Below, piece after piece: positions 1 through 8,148 of a stretch of 64,000 bases of DNA. Origin of the DNA: Corynebacterium gallinarum. GTDB taxonomy: Bacteria; Actinomycetota; Actinomycetes; Mycobacteriales; Mycobacteriaceae. The stretch lies in assembly GCF_014837045.1 (NCBI RefSeq), contig NZ_JACSPR010000001.1, positions 432,134-496,133 on the forward strand. Reading direction: 5' to 3'. The notes under the pieces were generated by a model. It made no database searches, was not told the origin of the DNA, and saw only the letters and a list, made by a program, of their open reading frames with translations. Positions within the stretch are counted from its first letter, which is position 1, and every line of letters begins with the position of its first letter. Made by a program: the position numbers and the translations under genes.

Positions 1-922
1 CCAGAACCACCGAGATAATCACCATTATGGGGAAGGAAACCAGTGTGGAGACCACCCCTGTGTCCCTGGCCATCGTCTCCGAGGTCCGGAATCGCAGGGC
101 GTAGGTGTAGACATTCTGGGCGGTGGGCAGTGCCCCCAGCACCACCGCCGCCATCAGTGCAGTGCCCTCCATGCCGAAGGCCCGCGCCAAGGCGTAGGCG
201 ATGATGGGATGCAGGATGTTCTTGAACGCCGCCGCCAGGAACACATCCCGGCGCGCCACCTCACCCTTTTGCAGGATCCGGGCATGCGACAGGGACAGCC
301 CGAAGACCACCAGTGCCAACGGCACCGATGCCCCGGCCAGCATGGCCACGGGCTGGGCAATGACGGTGGGCACATCGAGCTGTGCCAGGGACACCACGAT
401 CCCGGCGATGGCCGCCAGCACCATGGTGTTGGACAAGGGGGTGAGGATGAGGTTCTTCACCAGGTTGGTGCTGCGCGGGCCGTGGACCAGATCCAGGGCG
501 GTCAGCGTCACCGGTGCGTAGAACGCCACCTGGAAGAGGATGACGGGCACGACGACCGTGAAATCATCCAGCACATAGGCGGCCAGGGGAATACCGAGGT
601 TACCGGCATTGGCGTAGGAGGACGCCAGCATGCCCACGATGGAATCCGCCGTGTCCCTGTGCAGGATGAACCGCATGAGCAAGAAGAACAGGACGCCGAC
701 GATGAGTGCGGACAGGGCGATGACCACGAAGTTGGCGGAGAAGATCTCCGCCGGATCAGCCTCGGTGACTTTGTCGAACAGCAGCGCCGGGGTGGCCACG
801 TAATAGACGAACAGGCCCAGGGGCCGTTGCGCCCCCTTACCCAGCGCACCGGTCCGGCCGAGGATGACACCGACACCGATGACGAGGAAGACCACGGTGA
901 AACCTAGCAGGACCTGTTGCAT
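1..922 (-). CDS. AEC-family (auxin efflux carrier) permease, C-terminus outside window
   Basis: Integral membrane transporter, read from an ATG at 922 to the left edge, giving the first 307 residues. The protein opens MQQVLLGFTVVFLVIGVGV and shows eight or more hydrophobic segments, including a G-rich N-terminal helix and the segment around SYANAGNLGIPLAAYVL, typical of the AEC family. Bacterial AEC members such as MleP and MdcF move malate, malonate or other carboxylates. The gene begins six bases after the stop of the hydroxyacid dehydrogenase on the same strand, so the two probably form an operon and the permease may move a substrate or product of that enzyme. The substrate cannot be read from the sequence. 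Confidence 0.85.
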   Translation of the reverse strand, partial: MQQVLLGFTVVFLVIGVGVILGRTGALGKGAQRPLGLFVYYVATPALLFDKVTEADPAEIFSANFVVIALSALIVGVLFFLLMRFILHRDTADSIVGMLASSYANAGNLGIPLAAYVLDDFTVVVPVILFQVAFYAPVTLTALDLVHGPRSTNLVKNLILTPLSNTMVLAAIAGIVVSLAQLDVPTVIAQPVAMLAGASVPLALVVFGLSLSHARILQKGEVARRDVFLAAAFKNILHPIIAYALARAFGMEGTALMAAVVLGALPTAQNVYTYALRFRTSETMARDTGVVSTLVSFPIMVIISVVL

Positions 923-928
923 AGGTGG

Positions 929-3784
929 TTATTCTGCCACGCCGTTGTCTCGGAGGATGTCCAGGATGATCTCCGCGATGTGGGTGGCAGTGGTGCCGGT
1001 GCCCTGTTCGATCTGGGTTCTGCAGGAGAACCCATCGGCGATCACATGGCCTGTTGCCTGTCGGACCTTCGGGAACAACTCCCGCTCCCCCAGGGCGAAC
1101 GACATCTCCGTGTGGTCCTTTTCGAATCCCCAGTTACCGGCCAGGCCACAGCATCCGGTGGCGATCTGTTCCTCATCGATCCCCAGTGCCTCCAGCAGGA
1201 GGGCCGCATGGTGGGGATCCCCCAGGGACTGTTCATGGCAGTGGACCTGCGTCAGCGCGGTGGTGTTCGCGGGACGCAGTTTGTCTTCCTCGACCAGCCG
1301 GCGGATCCCGGGTGCGATGAACTCGGCGAAGGAGGTGGTCAGTTCCGCCAGACGTGCAAGGTCCGGGTTGTCCACCAGACCGGTGGTCTCATGGGTGAGC
1401 ATGACGGTGCAGGATGGTTCCAGACCGATCACGGTCAACCCCTGATCCAGATAGGGTTTCATCACGCGGGCTGTGTGTTCCAGCACCCGGCGTGTCATAC
1501 CCAGCTGCCCGGTGGAATGCCAGGTCAGACCGCAGCAGACAAAACCATCGGGGATGACCACGGTGTACCCGAGTGACTCCAGCACGGTGATGGCTGCCCT
1601 GCCCGGTCCCGTATCCAGGTTGGTGGTGAAGGAATCCGGCCATAACACCACGGTCTCCCCGTTGCGCTGTGTGCGGGGATGTCTGCGCAGGGGTCGGCGG
1701 GCGAAACCGATCAGTGGGCGATCCGCCAGACCACCGAGTCGTCTGATCACCGGGGTGATAACGGGGGAGGACAGGGAGGCGTCGATAAGCGTGGGCAGGC
1801 CGGGGACCTTGTGCGCGAGGTGCGCCAACAACGGCAACCACCCCATCACATAGTGCGCCCCGGGGCGCACGCGCCCCTTGTAGTGGTGGTGGAGGAACTC
1901 GGCCTTGTAGGTGGCCATATCCACATTGACCGGGCATTCCGAGGCGCAGGCCTTACAGGACAGGCAGAGATCGAGGGCCTCATGGACCTCCTCGCTGCGG
2001 TATCCCCCGGTGACGGATTCACCGCGGAACATCTCGGACAACACCCGTGCCCGACCGCGGGTGGAGTGCACCTCATCGCCGGTGATCTGGAACGACGGGC
2101 ACATGGCACCTGATTCCGAACGGCAGGAGGACACCCCCACACACCGGTTGACGGCGTTGACCAGCGATCCCTGATCATGCTCGAGCTTATGAACAGGCGT
2201 GATGGCCAGTGCGCGCTGCCCCGGGTCCATCCGCAGACCCCGGGTGATGGGATCAGCCCACACCAGCACACCGGGGTTGAAGATACGCTCGGGATCGAAG
2301 ATGAGCTTGAACTGCTGGAATAATTCGCGCATCTCCGTGGAGTACATGCGATCCAACAGCGCGGACCGGGCGCGGCCATCGCCGTGTTCACCCGACAGGC
2401 TTCCGCCGTAGGAGGTCACCAGATCGGCGGCCTCATTCATGAAGGCGTGGAAATTCACCACCCCCTCCGAGGTGGCGAAGTCGAAGCTGATCCGCACATG
2501 GACGCATCCTTCCCCGAAGTGCCCGAAGGGGATGCCCCGGTAGCCATATTTATCCATCAGCGCGTACAGATCCCGGAGGTAATCAGCGAGGTGCTCCGGT
2601 GGCACGGCGGAATCTTCCCAGTTGGGCCACGCCTCTCCCCCGTCGGACAGGCGGGTGACGATGCCTGCCGACGATTCCCTGATCCGCCACAACTCGCGCA
2701 TCTCGCCCGGGTCGTGGGTGACGTGATGATCGATGAGGGGGGCAGTTGAGGCGGTGCTGACCACAAGCTGCGCGCGGTCGAGTGCCTCCTCGAGGGTGTC
2801 GCCACCGGTTTCGCAGTAGAGCCAACCACCGGTGGGAATACCCCGACGATTGCCCGGGAGGGTGTCACCGGCTTCTTCCTGCCCCTGCTTGGCCCGCAGG
2901 GCCGCCAGGAGATCACCGCCCATGCCCTCGATGGTGGCCACACCCGGTAGGCGGAGCGTATGGGCGACGCGGGCGGCCTCAAACACGGTGTCAAAGGCCA
3001 GCACCGCCAGCGCCGTGCGTTTCGGGGTGGGCACCAGCTTCACCGTGAGCCGGGTGATGATGCCGATTGTCCCCTCGGATCCCGCGATGGCCCGGGCCAT
3101 GTGGGTGGCCAGATAGTGGAGCCCGTAACCGGAGACCTGGCGGGGAAAACGCCCGAGTTCCCGGTCGATGAGGTCCGCATGATCCGCTGCCAGCGCGGTG
3201 AGCTGGGCGTGGATATCCGGATCATCACACCCGGTCTCACTCACCGTGACCTCCCTGCCGTCGGCGAGCATGAGGGTGACATCCACGAGGTTGTCCGCCG
3301 ACGTGCCGTAGGCCACCGAATGCGACCCGCACGCATTGTTGGCCACCATCCCGCCGATGGTGCACCGGTTGTGGGTGGAGGGATCGGGCCCGTAGGTCAG
3401 TCCGAGGGGGGCGACGGCATCACGGAGGGCATCACACACCACACCGGGTTCGATGGTGGCGGTGCGGTTCTCGGGATCGATGTCCAGGATGCGGTTGAAA
3501 TACCGCGAGGTGTCAATGATCAGGCCCTCCCCGATGGCGTTACCCGCCACCGAGGAGCCCCCACCCCGGCCCACGATGGGCCATCCCTTGGCCACGGCCA
3601 CCGCGATGGCATCACGGATGTCCTCGACCGTCCGGGGTTCTGCCACCGCAGCCGGCACCCGACGGAAGATGCTGGCATCCGAGGTGTAGGCCGCACGCGT
3701 GGTCATGTCGGTCCGCAACCCGGCCCGTGATTGTTTCGCGTAGACCTCCGGGCTGAGTCGGTCGAACCTGATGGTGTGGGTCAT
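929..3784 (-). CDS. glcD: FAD/Fe-S D-2-hydroxyacid dehydrogenase (GlcD/YdiJ type)
   Basis: Large fused oxidoreductase of 951 aa. The N-terminal PCMH-type FAD-binding domain (about residues 35-250; GRGGGSSVAGNAIG, TIGGMVANNACGSHS) is followed by a GlcD-type FAD oxidase domain (GHFGEGCVHVRI, SGEHGDGRARS). A ferredoxin-like domain (CVGVSSC, CLSCKACASECPVN) and two C-terminal CCG cysteine motifs (FVCCGLTW, ATGCCGLAGNWG) complete it. This layout is that of membrane-associated enzymes oxidising D-lactate, glycolate or D-2-hydroxyglutarate (E. coli YdiJ), with electrons leaving through Fe-S centres. Start is the ATG at 3784. It is divergent from the GntR regulator, with a TAACATGTTA palindrome between them, so regulation by that protein is likely. 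The exact substrate is inference. Confidence 0.88.
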   Translation of the reverse strand: MTHTIRFDRLSPEVYAKQSRAGLRTDMTTRAAYTSDASIFRRVPAAVAEPRTVEDIRDAIAVAVAKGWPIVGRGGGSSVAGNAIGEGLIIDTSRYFNRILDIDPENRTATIEPGVVCDALRDAVAPLGLTYGPDPSTHNRCTIGGMVANNACGSHSVAYGTSADNLVDVTLMLADGREVTVSETGCDDPDIHAQLTALAADHADLIDRELGRFPRQVSGYGLHYLATHMARAIAGSEGTIGIITRLTVKLVPTPKRTALAVLAFDTVFEAARVAHTLRLPGVATIEGMGGDLLAALRAKQGQEEAGDTLPGNRRGIPTGGWLYCETGGDTLEEALDRAQLVVSTASTAPLIDHHVTHDPGEMRELWRIRESSAGIVTRLSDGGEAWPNWEDSAVPPEHLADYLRDLYALMDKYGYRGIPFGHFGEGCVHVRISFDFATSEGVVNFHAFMNEAADLVTSYGGSLSGEHGDGRARSALLDRMYSTEMRELFQQFKLIFDPERIFNPGVLVWADPITRGLRMDPGQRALAITPVHKLEHDQGSLVNAVNRCVGVSSCRSESGAMCPSFQITGDEVHSTRGRARVLSEMFRGESVTGGYRSEEVHEALDLCLSCKACASECPVNVDMATYKAEFLHHHYKGRVRPGAHYVMGWLPLLAHLAHKVPGLPTLIDASLSSPVITPVIRRLGGLADRPLIGFARRPLRRHPRTQRNGETVVLWPDSFTTNLDTGPGRAAITVLESLGYTVVIPDGFVCCGLTWHSTGQLGMTRRVLEHTARVMKPYLDQGLTVIGLEPSCTVMLTHETTGLVDNPDLARLAELTTSFAEFIAPGIRRLVEEDKLRPANTTALTQVHCHEQSLGDPHHAALLLEALGIDEEQIATGCCGLAGNWGFEKDHTEMSFALGERELFPKVRQATGHVIADGFSCRTQIEQGTGTTATHIAEIILDILRDNGVAE

Positions 3785-3858
3785 GGGTACCTCGCTGGGG
3801 TTGGCGCTGCGGTCTGGGCTGGCGACGGAGCAGGATCAGAACAAAATGGTGCTGCCAG

Positions 3859-3868
3859 TAACATGTTA
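3859..3868. promoter_or_regulatory. Candidate operator TAACATGTTA in glcD-gntR divergent promoter
   Basis: Perfect 10-bp palindrome TAACATGTTA in the 120-bp gap between the divergent dehydrogenase and GntR regulator genes. A related AACATGTC overlaps the regulator's start codon at 3902-3909. Copies upstream of the ABC operon (4655, 4732) make this a likely target of the neighbouring regulator. Confidence 0.55.
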
Positions 3869-3904
3869 GTCGGTCGGGTCGGGGCATGTGGGATACTGAG
3901 GAAC

Positions 3905-4618
3905 ATGTCTGCAGGGAAGGTCTTTCGCGAGCGTTCACTCACTGAACAGGTCATGGACTATGTCCGGGATGCCACGCTCGATAAAACAATGGTGACCGGT
4001 GAGTGGTACAGCGTCTACCAGCTGAGCGAACAGCTGGGCATCTCCCGCTCCCCCGTACGCGACGCACTCCTCCGCCTGGAGGAGGCCGGCCTGATCCAAT
4101 TCACCCGCAACCGGGGCTTTCAGATCGTGGAAACCAAACCGTCCGATGTTGCGGAGATCTTCGCACTCCGGCTGGGCATCGAACCGCCGGCCGCCTACCG
4201 GGCCGCGTTGTTGCGAACAGACGAGCAGCTACACGCCGCCCACGAGACGGTTGACCGCATGACCGCCTCCATGAACAAGCAGGATGAGGAGGAATTCTTC
4301 GTCCACGACCGCATCCTCCATGAGCAGATCATGATCATGGGGCAGTCCCAACGTGGTGCCGGGCTGGTGGAGAAACTGCGGGGACATACCAGGATATTGG
4401 GGGCATCCACCGCGGGGTCCAAGCGAACCCTGGCCGATATCCTGCGTGAACACGAACCGATCCTGGAGGCGATCAGCCGCGGTTCCGCGGAAATCGCCCG
4501 CGCGTCCATGCGGGAACACCTGCAGGTCACCGGCAGGCTCCTCCTTGAACAGGCGGTGGAGAAGGCCGGTGAGGGTGATGTTGACGTCATCTGGGAGCAG
4601 CACACGGCAGGGGTATAG
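3905..4618 (+). CDS. GntR family (FCD/FadR subfamily) transcriptional regulator
   Basis: DNA-binding regulator of 237 aa. Residues about 10-75 form a GntR winged helix (LTEQVMDYVRDATLDK, YQLSEQLGISRSPVRDALLRL, QFTRNRGFQIVE). The remainder is an all-helical FCD ligand-binding domain with conserved acidic and His positions (HDRILHEQIM, HEPILEAISRG, REHLQVTGRLL). FCD regulators bind carboxylates or hydroxyacids, which fits the adjacent dehydrogenase, permease and importer. The frame is open 174 bp further upstream, but the ATG at 3905 places the start at the usual N-terminus of the family. AACATGTT-like palindromes lie upstream of this gene, the divergent dehydrogenase and the following ABC operon. 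Confidence 0.9.
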   Translation: MSAGKVFRERSLTEQVMDYVRDATLDKTMVTGEWYSVYQLSEQLGISRSPVRDALLRLEEAGLIQFTRNRGFQIVETKPSDVAEIFALRLGIEPPAAYRAALLRTDEQLHAAHETVDRMTASMNKQDEEEFFVHDRILHEQIMIMGQSQRGAGLVEKLRGHTRILGASTAGSKRTLADILREHEPILEAISRGSAEIARASMREHLQVTGRLLLEQAVEKAGEGDVDVIWEQHTAGV

Positions 4619-4654
4619 CCCCCTTCCGCGTCGGGAACCGCCGACGCGGCCGGC

Positions 4655-4664
4655 TGACATGTTA
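4655..4664. promoter_or_regulatory. Candidate GntR operator TGACATGTTA upstream of ABC operon
   Basis: Matches 9 of 10 positions of the palindrome at 3859-3868. It lies 37 bases after the regulator's stop and 106 bases before the substrate-binding protein start. Confidence 0.5.
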
Positions 4665-4731
4665 TATGCGACCCCTCCGTGCGCAATACGCATGCGGGGG
4701 TGTCCGCAGAAACGCACCTGGGGTGGTCTCC

Positions 4732-4741
4732 TTACATGTTC
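4732..4741. promoter_or_regulatory. Second candidate operator TTACATGTTC upstream of ABC operon
   Basis: Shares the ACATGTT core with 3859-3868 and matches 8 of 10 positions. It is 28 bases before the start codon of the binding-protein gene, a place where a bound repressor would block transcription. Confidence 0.4.
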
Positions 4742-4769
4742 GCCCACCCCACCGACTAACCTCTGCTTC

Positions 4770-6326
4770 ATGAGGAGAGCGCGCCCCGAGGTGTCATTGC
4801 TGCGTCTGGTGACCCTATTTCTGGCTCTCAGCCTGGGTGCCGCGGGGTGTTCCGCCGGGTCCACCGCTTACCAGGTGCCACCGGAAGTGGATCAGTCCTC
4901 CATCGTGGTGGCCACCACCTCCGCCCCGGCATCCCTGGATTTCACCAACACCTCCGGTGCCGCGATCCCCCAGGCCCTGATGACGAATGTGTATGAGGGA
5001 CTGGTGCGCATCACCTCCGATGGCGAGGTGGAACCGTGGCTGGCCACTGGGTGGGAGATCTCCGAGGACCGCCTGACCTACACCTTCACCCTGCGCGAGG
5101 GTGTCCTGTTCAGCAACGGCTCTCCGTTCACTGCCGACAGTGCGAAATTCTCCATCGACCGGGTCCAGACCGACTGGACGAATGGGCTGAAAGCCGGGAT
5201 GAACGTGGTGGAGCACACCCGGGCACTCGACGATCACACCCTGGAGGTCACGCTCTCCCGCCCGTCGAATCAGTGGTTGTGGAACATGGGTACCGCCATC
5301 GGGGCGATGATGAGTCCGGATGGCGTCGACAAGCTCGCGACCGACCCGGTGGGTACCGGCCCCTACACGGTGACGCACTGGTCGGTGGGGCGCGCGATCG
5401 GGTTCGCCGCGCGCGCGGACTACTGGGGCTCCGCGCCCGCCAACGACGCCGCCACCATCCGCTATTTCAGTGACGCCACCGCCACCACCAACGCACTCCA
5501 GAGCGGGGACGTGGATCTGATCTGGGCCATGCAGGCACCGGAGCAGCTGGCTGTACTGGATGATTACGAGGTTGCGGTGGGCACCACCCAGGGTGAGCTG
5601 TTGCTGTCCATGAACAACCAGCGCGCCCCCTTCGATGATGTGCGGGTACGGCAGGCGGTGATGTTCGCGGTCAATCGGCAGGCGGTCATCGACACCGCCA
5701 TGGAGGGCTACGGCACCGACACCGGCGGAGTCCCGGTCCCACCGACCGACCCGTGGTTCGAGGAATCCGACCTGTACCCCCACGACCCCGACCGGGCACG
5801 CGCACTGCTGGAGGAGGCCGGCGCGGTGGGTGTGGAGGTGACCCTATCCATCCCCAGCCTGCCCTATGCCCAGAACGCCTCGGAGATCATCTACGCCCAA
5901 TTACGGGAGGTGGGTTTTGATCCGGTCATCGAATCCACGGAGTTCCCGGCCGTGTGGTTGGCTCAGGTGATGGGTCAGAAGGATTACGATATGTCCCTGA
6001 TCGCCCATGTGGAACCCCGTGATGTCCCGACCCTGTTCAGTGAGGGTTACTACCTGGGGTTCTCGCACGCACCGACCCAGGAGCTGCTGGCACGGGCGGA
6101 CCAGTCGGACAATGAGGTGGAACTGATGCGCCAGGCGGTGGACAACATCATGGAGCAGGCCGCGGCCAACACCCTGATGAATGTGGCCAATATTGTGGTC
6201 ATGGACCCGGCCATCACCGGCGTGGACCCCAATGTGGTCTCCGGGGCATTGTCGCTGGGCAGCATCGGCCGGGCACCGTCGGGAAGCCAACCATCGGGAA
6301 GCGAACCGTCGGAGGTCCAACCGTGA
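4770..6326 (+). CDS. ABC importer substrate-binding lipoprotein (SBP_bac_5 family)
   Basis: Secreted lipoprotein of 518 aa that delivers substrate to the permeases encoded downstream. A hydrophobic signal peptide ends in a lipobox LSLGAAGC, followed by the peptide-binding family fold (TLDFTNTSG-like opening, LREGVLFSNGSPFTADSAKFS, VGTGPYTVTHW, VRQAVMFAVNRQAV). The C-terminus has a degenerate repeat PSGSQPSGSEPSEVQP. The frame is open much further upstream, but only the ATG at 4770, or a GTG at 4791 preceded by AGGAGA, puts a signal peptide at the N-terminus. Its stop overlaps the next start (GTGA), so translation is coupled. SBP_bac_5 proteins bind peptides, nickel or other small ligands; context suggests a carboxylate-related ligand, unproven. 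Confidence 0.9.
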   Translation: MRRARPEVSLLRLVTLFLALSLGAAGCSAGSTAYQVPPEVDQSSIVVATTSAPASLDFTNTSGAAIPQALMTNVYEGLVRITSDGEVEPWLATGWEISEDRLTYTFTLREGVLFSNGSPFTADSAKFSIDRVQTDWTNGLKAGMNVVEHTRALDDHTLEVTLSRPSNQWLWNMGTAIGAMMSPDGVDKLATDPVGTGPYTVTHWSVGRAIGFAARADYWGSAPANDAATIRYFSDATATTNALQSGDVDLIWAMQAPEQLAVLDDYEVAVGTTQGELLLSMNNQRAPFDDVRVRQAVMFAVNRQAVIDTAMEGYGTDTGGVPVPPTDPWFEESDLYPHDPDRARALLEEAGAVGVEVTLSIPSLPYAQNASEIIYAQLREVGFDPVIESTEFPAVWLAQVMGQKDYDMSLIAHVEPRDVPTLFSEGYYLGFSHAPTQELLARADQSDNEVELMRQAVDNIMEQAAANTLMNVANIVVMDPAITGVDPNVVSGALSLGSIGRAPSGSQPSGSEPSEVQP

Positions 6327-7258
6327 CGCTCGCCAGAACCACCACCATCACCCTCGTGCGGTACCTGGTGACCATCTGGATCGCCAGCATCATCATCTTC
6401 CTGCTCATCCGAGTCATCCCCGGGGATCCGGCTGCCGTCGCTCTCGGTGTCACCGCCACCCCGGAGGCCATCGCCCAGCTCCAGACCCAGCTGGGCACGG
6501 ACCGCCCCCTGGTGGCCCAGTACCTGTCCTGGATCGGTGGGATGATCACGGGTAACTTCGGAACGTCCCTGAGCTCAGGGCAGGATATCTCCCCGCTGAT
6601 CATCGACCGTCTCCAGGTCAGTCTCATCCTGGTGGGGTGTTCCATCGTGTTGTCGCTGCTCATCGCCATACCGCTGGGTGTGTTGGCGGCCCGGCGCGGT
6701 GGCGCGGTGATCTCCGCGGTCAGTCAGATCGGCATCGCGATCCCCAGTTTCCTCGCCGGTATCCTGCTGGTCTCCGTGTTCGCGGTGGGACTGGGTTGGC
6801 TGCCGGCCAACGGGTGGATACCACCGAACCAGGACTTCGACGGGTTCCTGCAGCGTCTCATCCTCCCGGTGCTGGCCCTGACGGCGGTGCAGGCATCCAT
6901 CCTCACCCGCTATGTCCGTTCCGCCGTGGTGGATGTGATGGGTGAGGATTTCATGCGCACCGCCCGCTCCAAGGGCATGTCGCTGGGCCGGGCGCTGCGT
7001 GTGCATGGTCTGCGCAATGCCGCGCTTCCGGTGCTGACGGTGACCGGGGTGCAGTTGACCTCCCTGGTCATCGGCGCTGTGGTGATCGAGCAGGTGTTTG
7101 TCCTTCCGGGCATCGGGTCGATGCTGCTGGAGTCGGTGTCCAACCGGGACCTGACGGCTGTGCAGTCCATCGTCATGGTGCTGGTGGTGTTCACGCTGGT
7201 GGTCAACATGGTGGTGGACCTGCTCTATCAGGTGCTCGACCCGAGGATCAGGAGGTGA
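6323..7258 (+). CDS. ABC importer permease (DppB type)
   Basis: Inner-membrane permease of 311 aa with about six transmembrane segments. It has the DppB/OppB N-terminal signature (LIRVIPGDPAAVALG, QLGTDRPLVAQYLSW) and the EAA loop that contacts the ATPase (DFMRTARSKGMSLGRALRVHGLRNA). It pairs with the second permease to form the channel of a peptide/nickel-class importer. The GTG start overlaps the stop of the binding protein by four bases. Confidence 0.92.
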   Translation: MTLARTTTITLVRYLVTIWIASIIIFLLIRVIPGDPAAVALGVTATPEAIAQLQTQLGTDRPLVAQYLSWIGGMITGNFGTSLSSGQDISPLIIDRLQVSLILVGCSIVLSLLIAIPLGVLAARRGGAVISAVSQIGIAIPSFLAGILLVSVFAVGLGWLPANGWIPPNQDFDGFLQRLILPVLALTAVQASILTRYVRSAVVDVMGEDFMRTARSKGMSLGRALRVHGLRNAALPVLTVTGVQLTSLVIGAVVIEQVFVLPGIGSMLLESVSNRDLTAVQSIVMVLVVFTLVVNMVVDLLYQVLDPRIRR

Positions 7259-7263
7259 CCGGG

Positions 7264-8148
7264 ATGGCTATGGAACAGCAGTCAGCCAACACGGCAGTCA
7301 ACACGGCAGACAACACCCGCTCCCTGTTCACCCGTCTGCCGTTGTCGGGCCGGATCGGTGCCGGGATTGTGGCCGCGGTGGTGGCCATGGCCATCGTGTC
7401 GGTGGTGTGGACCCCCTATGACCCGATCCAGGTCCACCCGTCGGAACGGCTGGCGGGATCATCGTGGTCGCATCTGTTCGGTACGGACCGCTATGGGCGT
7501 GATGTGTTCTCGCAGATCATGGCGGGGTCCCGGATCACCCTGTTCGTCGGGCTCGTCGCCGTGGCGATCGCCGGTCTGCTCGGCACCCCGTTGGGCATAC
7601 TCGCCGGTATGCGCCGGGGTTGGGTGGAGACCTTTGTCATGCGGGGGGCTGATCTCATGCTCGCCTTCCCCGCCCTGTTGCTGGCGATCGTGTCCGGGGC
7701 GGTGTTCGGGGCCTCCACGCTGAGTGCGATGGTGGCCATCGGTGTCGCCGGGATTCCCGCTTTCGCCCGTGTGGCCCGGGCCGGCACCCTGCAGGTGATG
7801 AGCCGGGATTTCGTGCTGGCGGCCCGCAGCGCGGGAATCACGTCGCCGGTCATCGCGGTGCGCCATGTGTTGCCCAATATCACCAGCATCCTCATCGTCC
7901 AGGCGTCGGTGGCCTTCGCCCTGGCGATCCTCGCGGAGGCGGCTTTGAGTTTCCTCGGGCTGGGCACTCCTCCCCCGGATCCCAGTTGGGGCCGGATGTT
8001 GCAGACCGCGCAGGCCTCCCTGGGGGTCACGCCCATGCTGGCGGTGTGGCCGGGTGTGGCCATCGCCGTGACGGTGCTGGGATTCAACCTGCTGGGTGAT
8101 GGTCTGCGTGACGCCACCGACCCGAAACGTGAGGTGGGCCGTGCTTGA
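7264..8148 (+). CDS. ABC importer permease (DppC type)
   Basis: Second permease subunit, 294 aa from the ATG at 7264. The DppC hallmarks are present: GTDRYGRDVFSQIMAGSRI after the first membrane segment, the EAA loop FVLAARSAGITSPVIAVRHVL, and the C-terminal FLGLGTPPPDPSWGRML. An AGGAGG at 7250-7255 sits eight bases before this ATG. A GTG at 7255 would overlap the previous stop but would also overlap that ribosome binding site, so 7264 is preferred. The end overlaps the ATPase gene by eight bases. Confidence 0.9.
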   Translation: MAMEQQSANTAVNTADNTRSLFTRLPLSGRIGAGIVAAVVAMAIVSVVWTPYDPIQVHPSERLAGSSWSHLFGTDRYGRDVFSQIMAGSRITLFVGLVAVAIAGLLGTPLGILAGMRRGWVETFVMRGADLMLAFPALLLAIVSGAVFGASTLSAMVAIGVAGIPAFARVARAGTLQVMSRDFVLAARSAGITSPVIAVRHVLPNITSILIVQASVAFALAILAEAALSFLGLGTPPPDPSWGRMLQTAQASLGVTPMLAVWPGVAIAVTVLGFNLLGDGLRDATDPKREVGRA

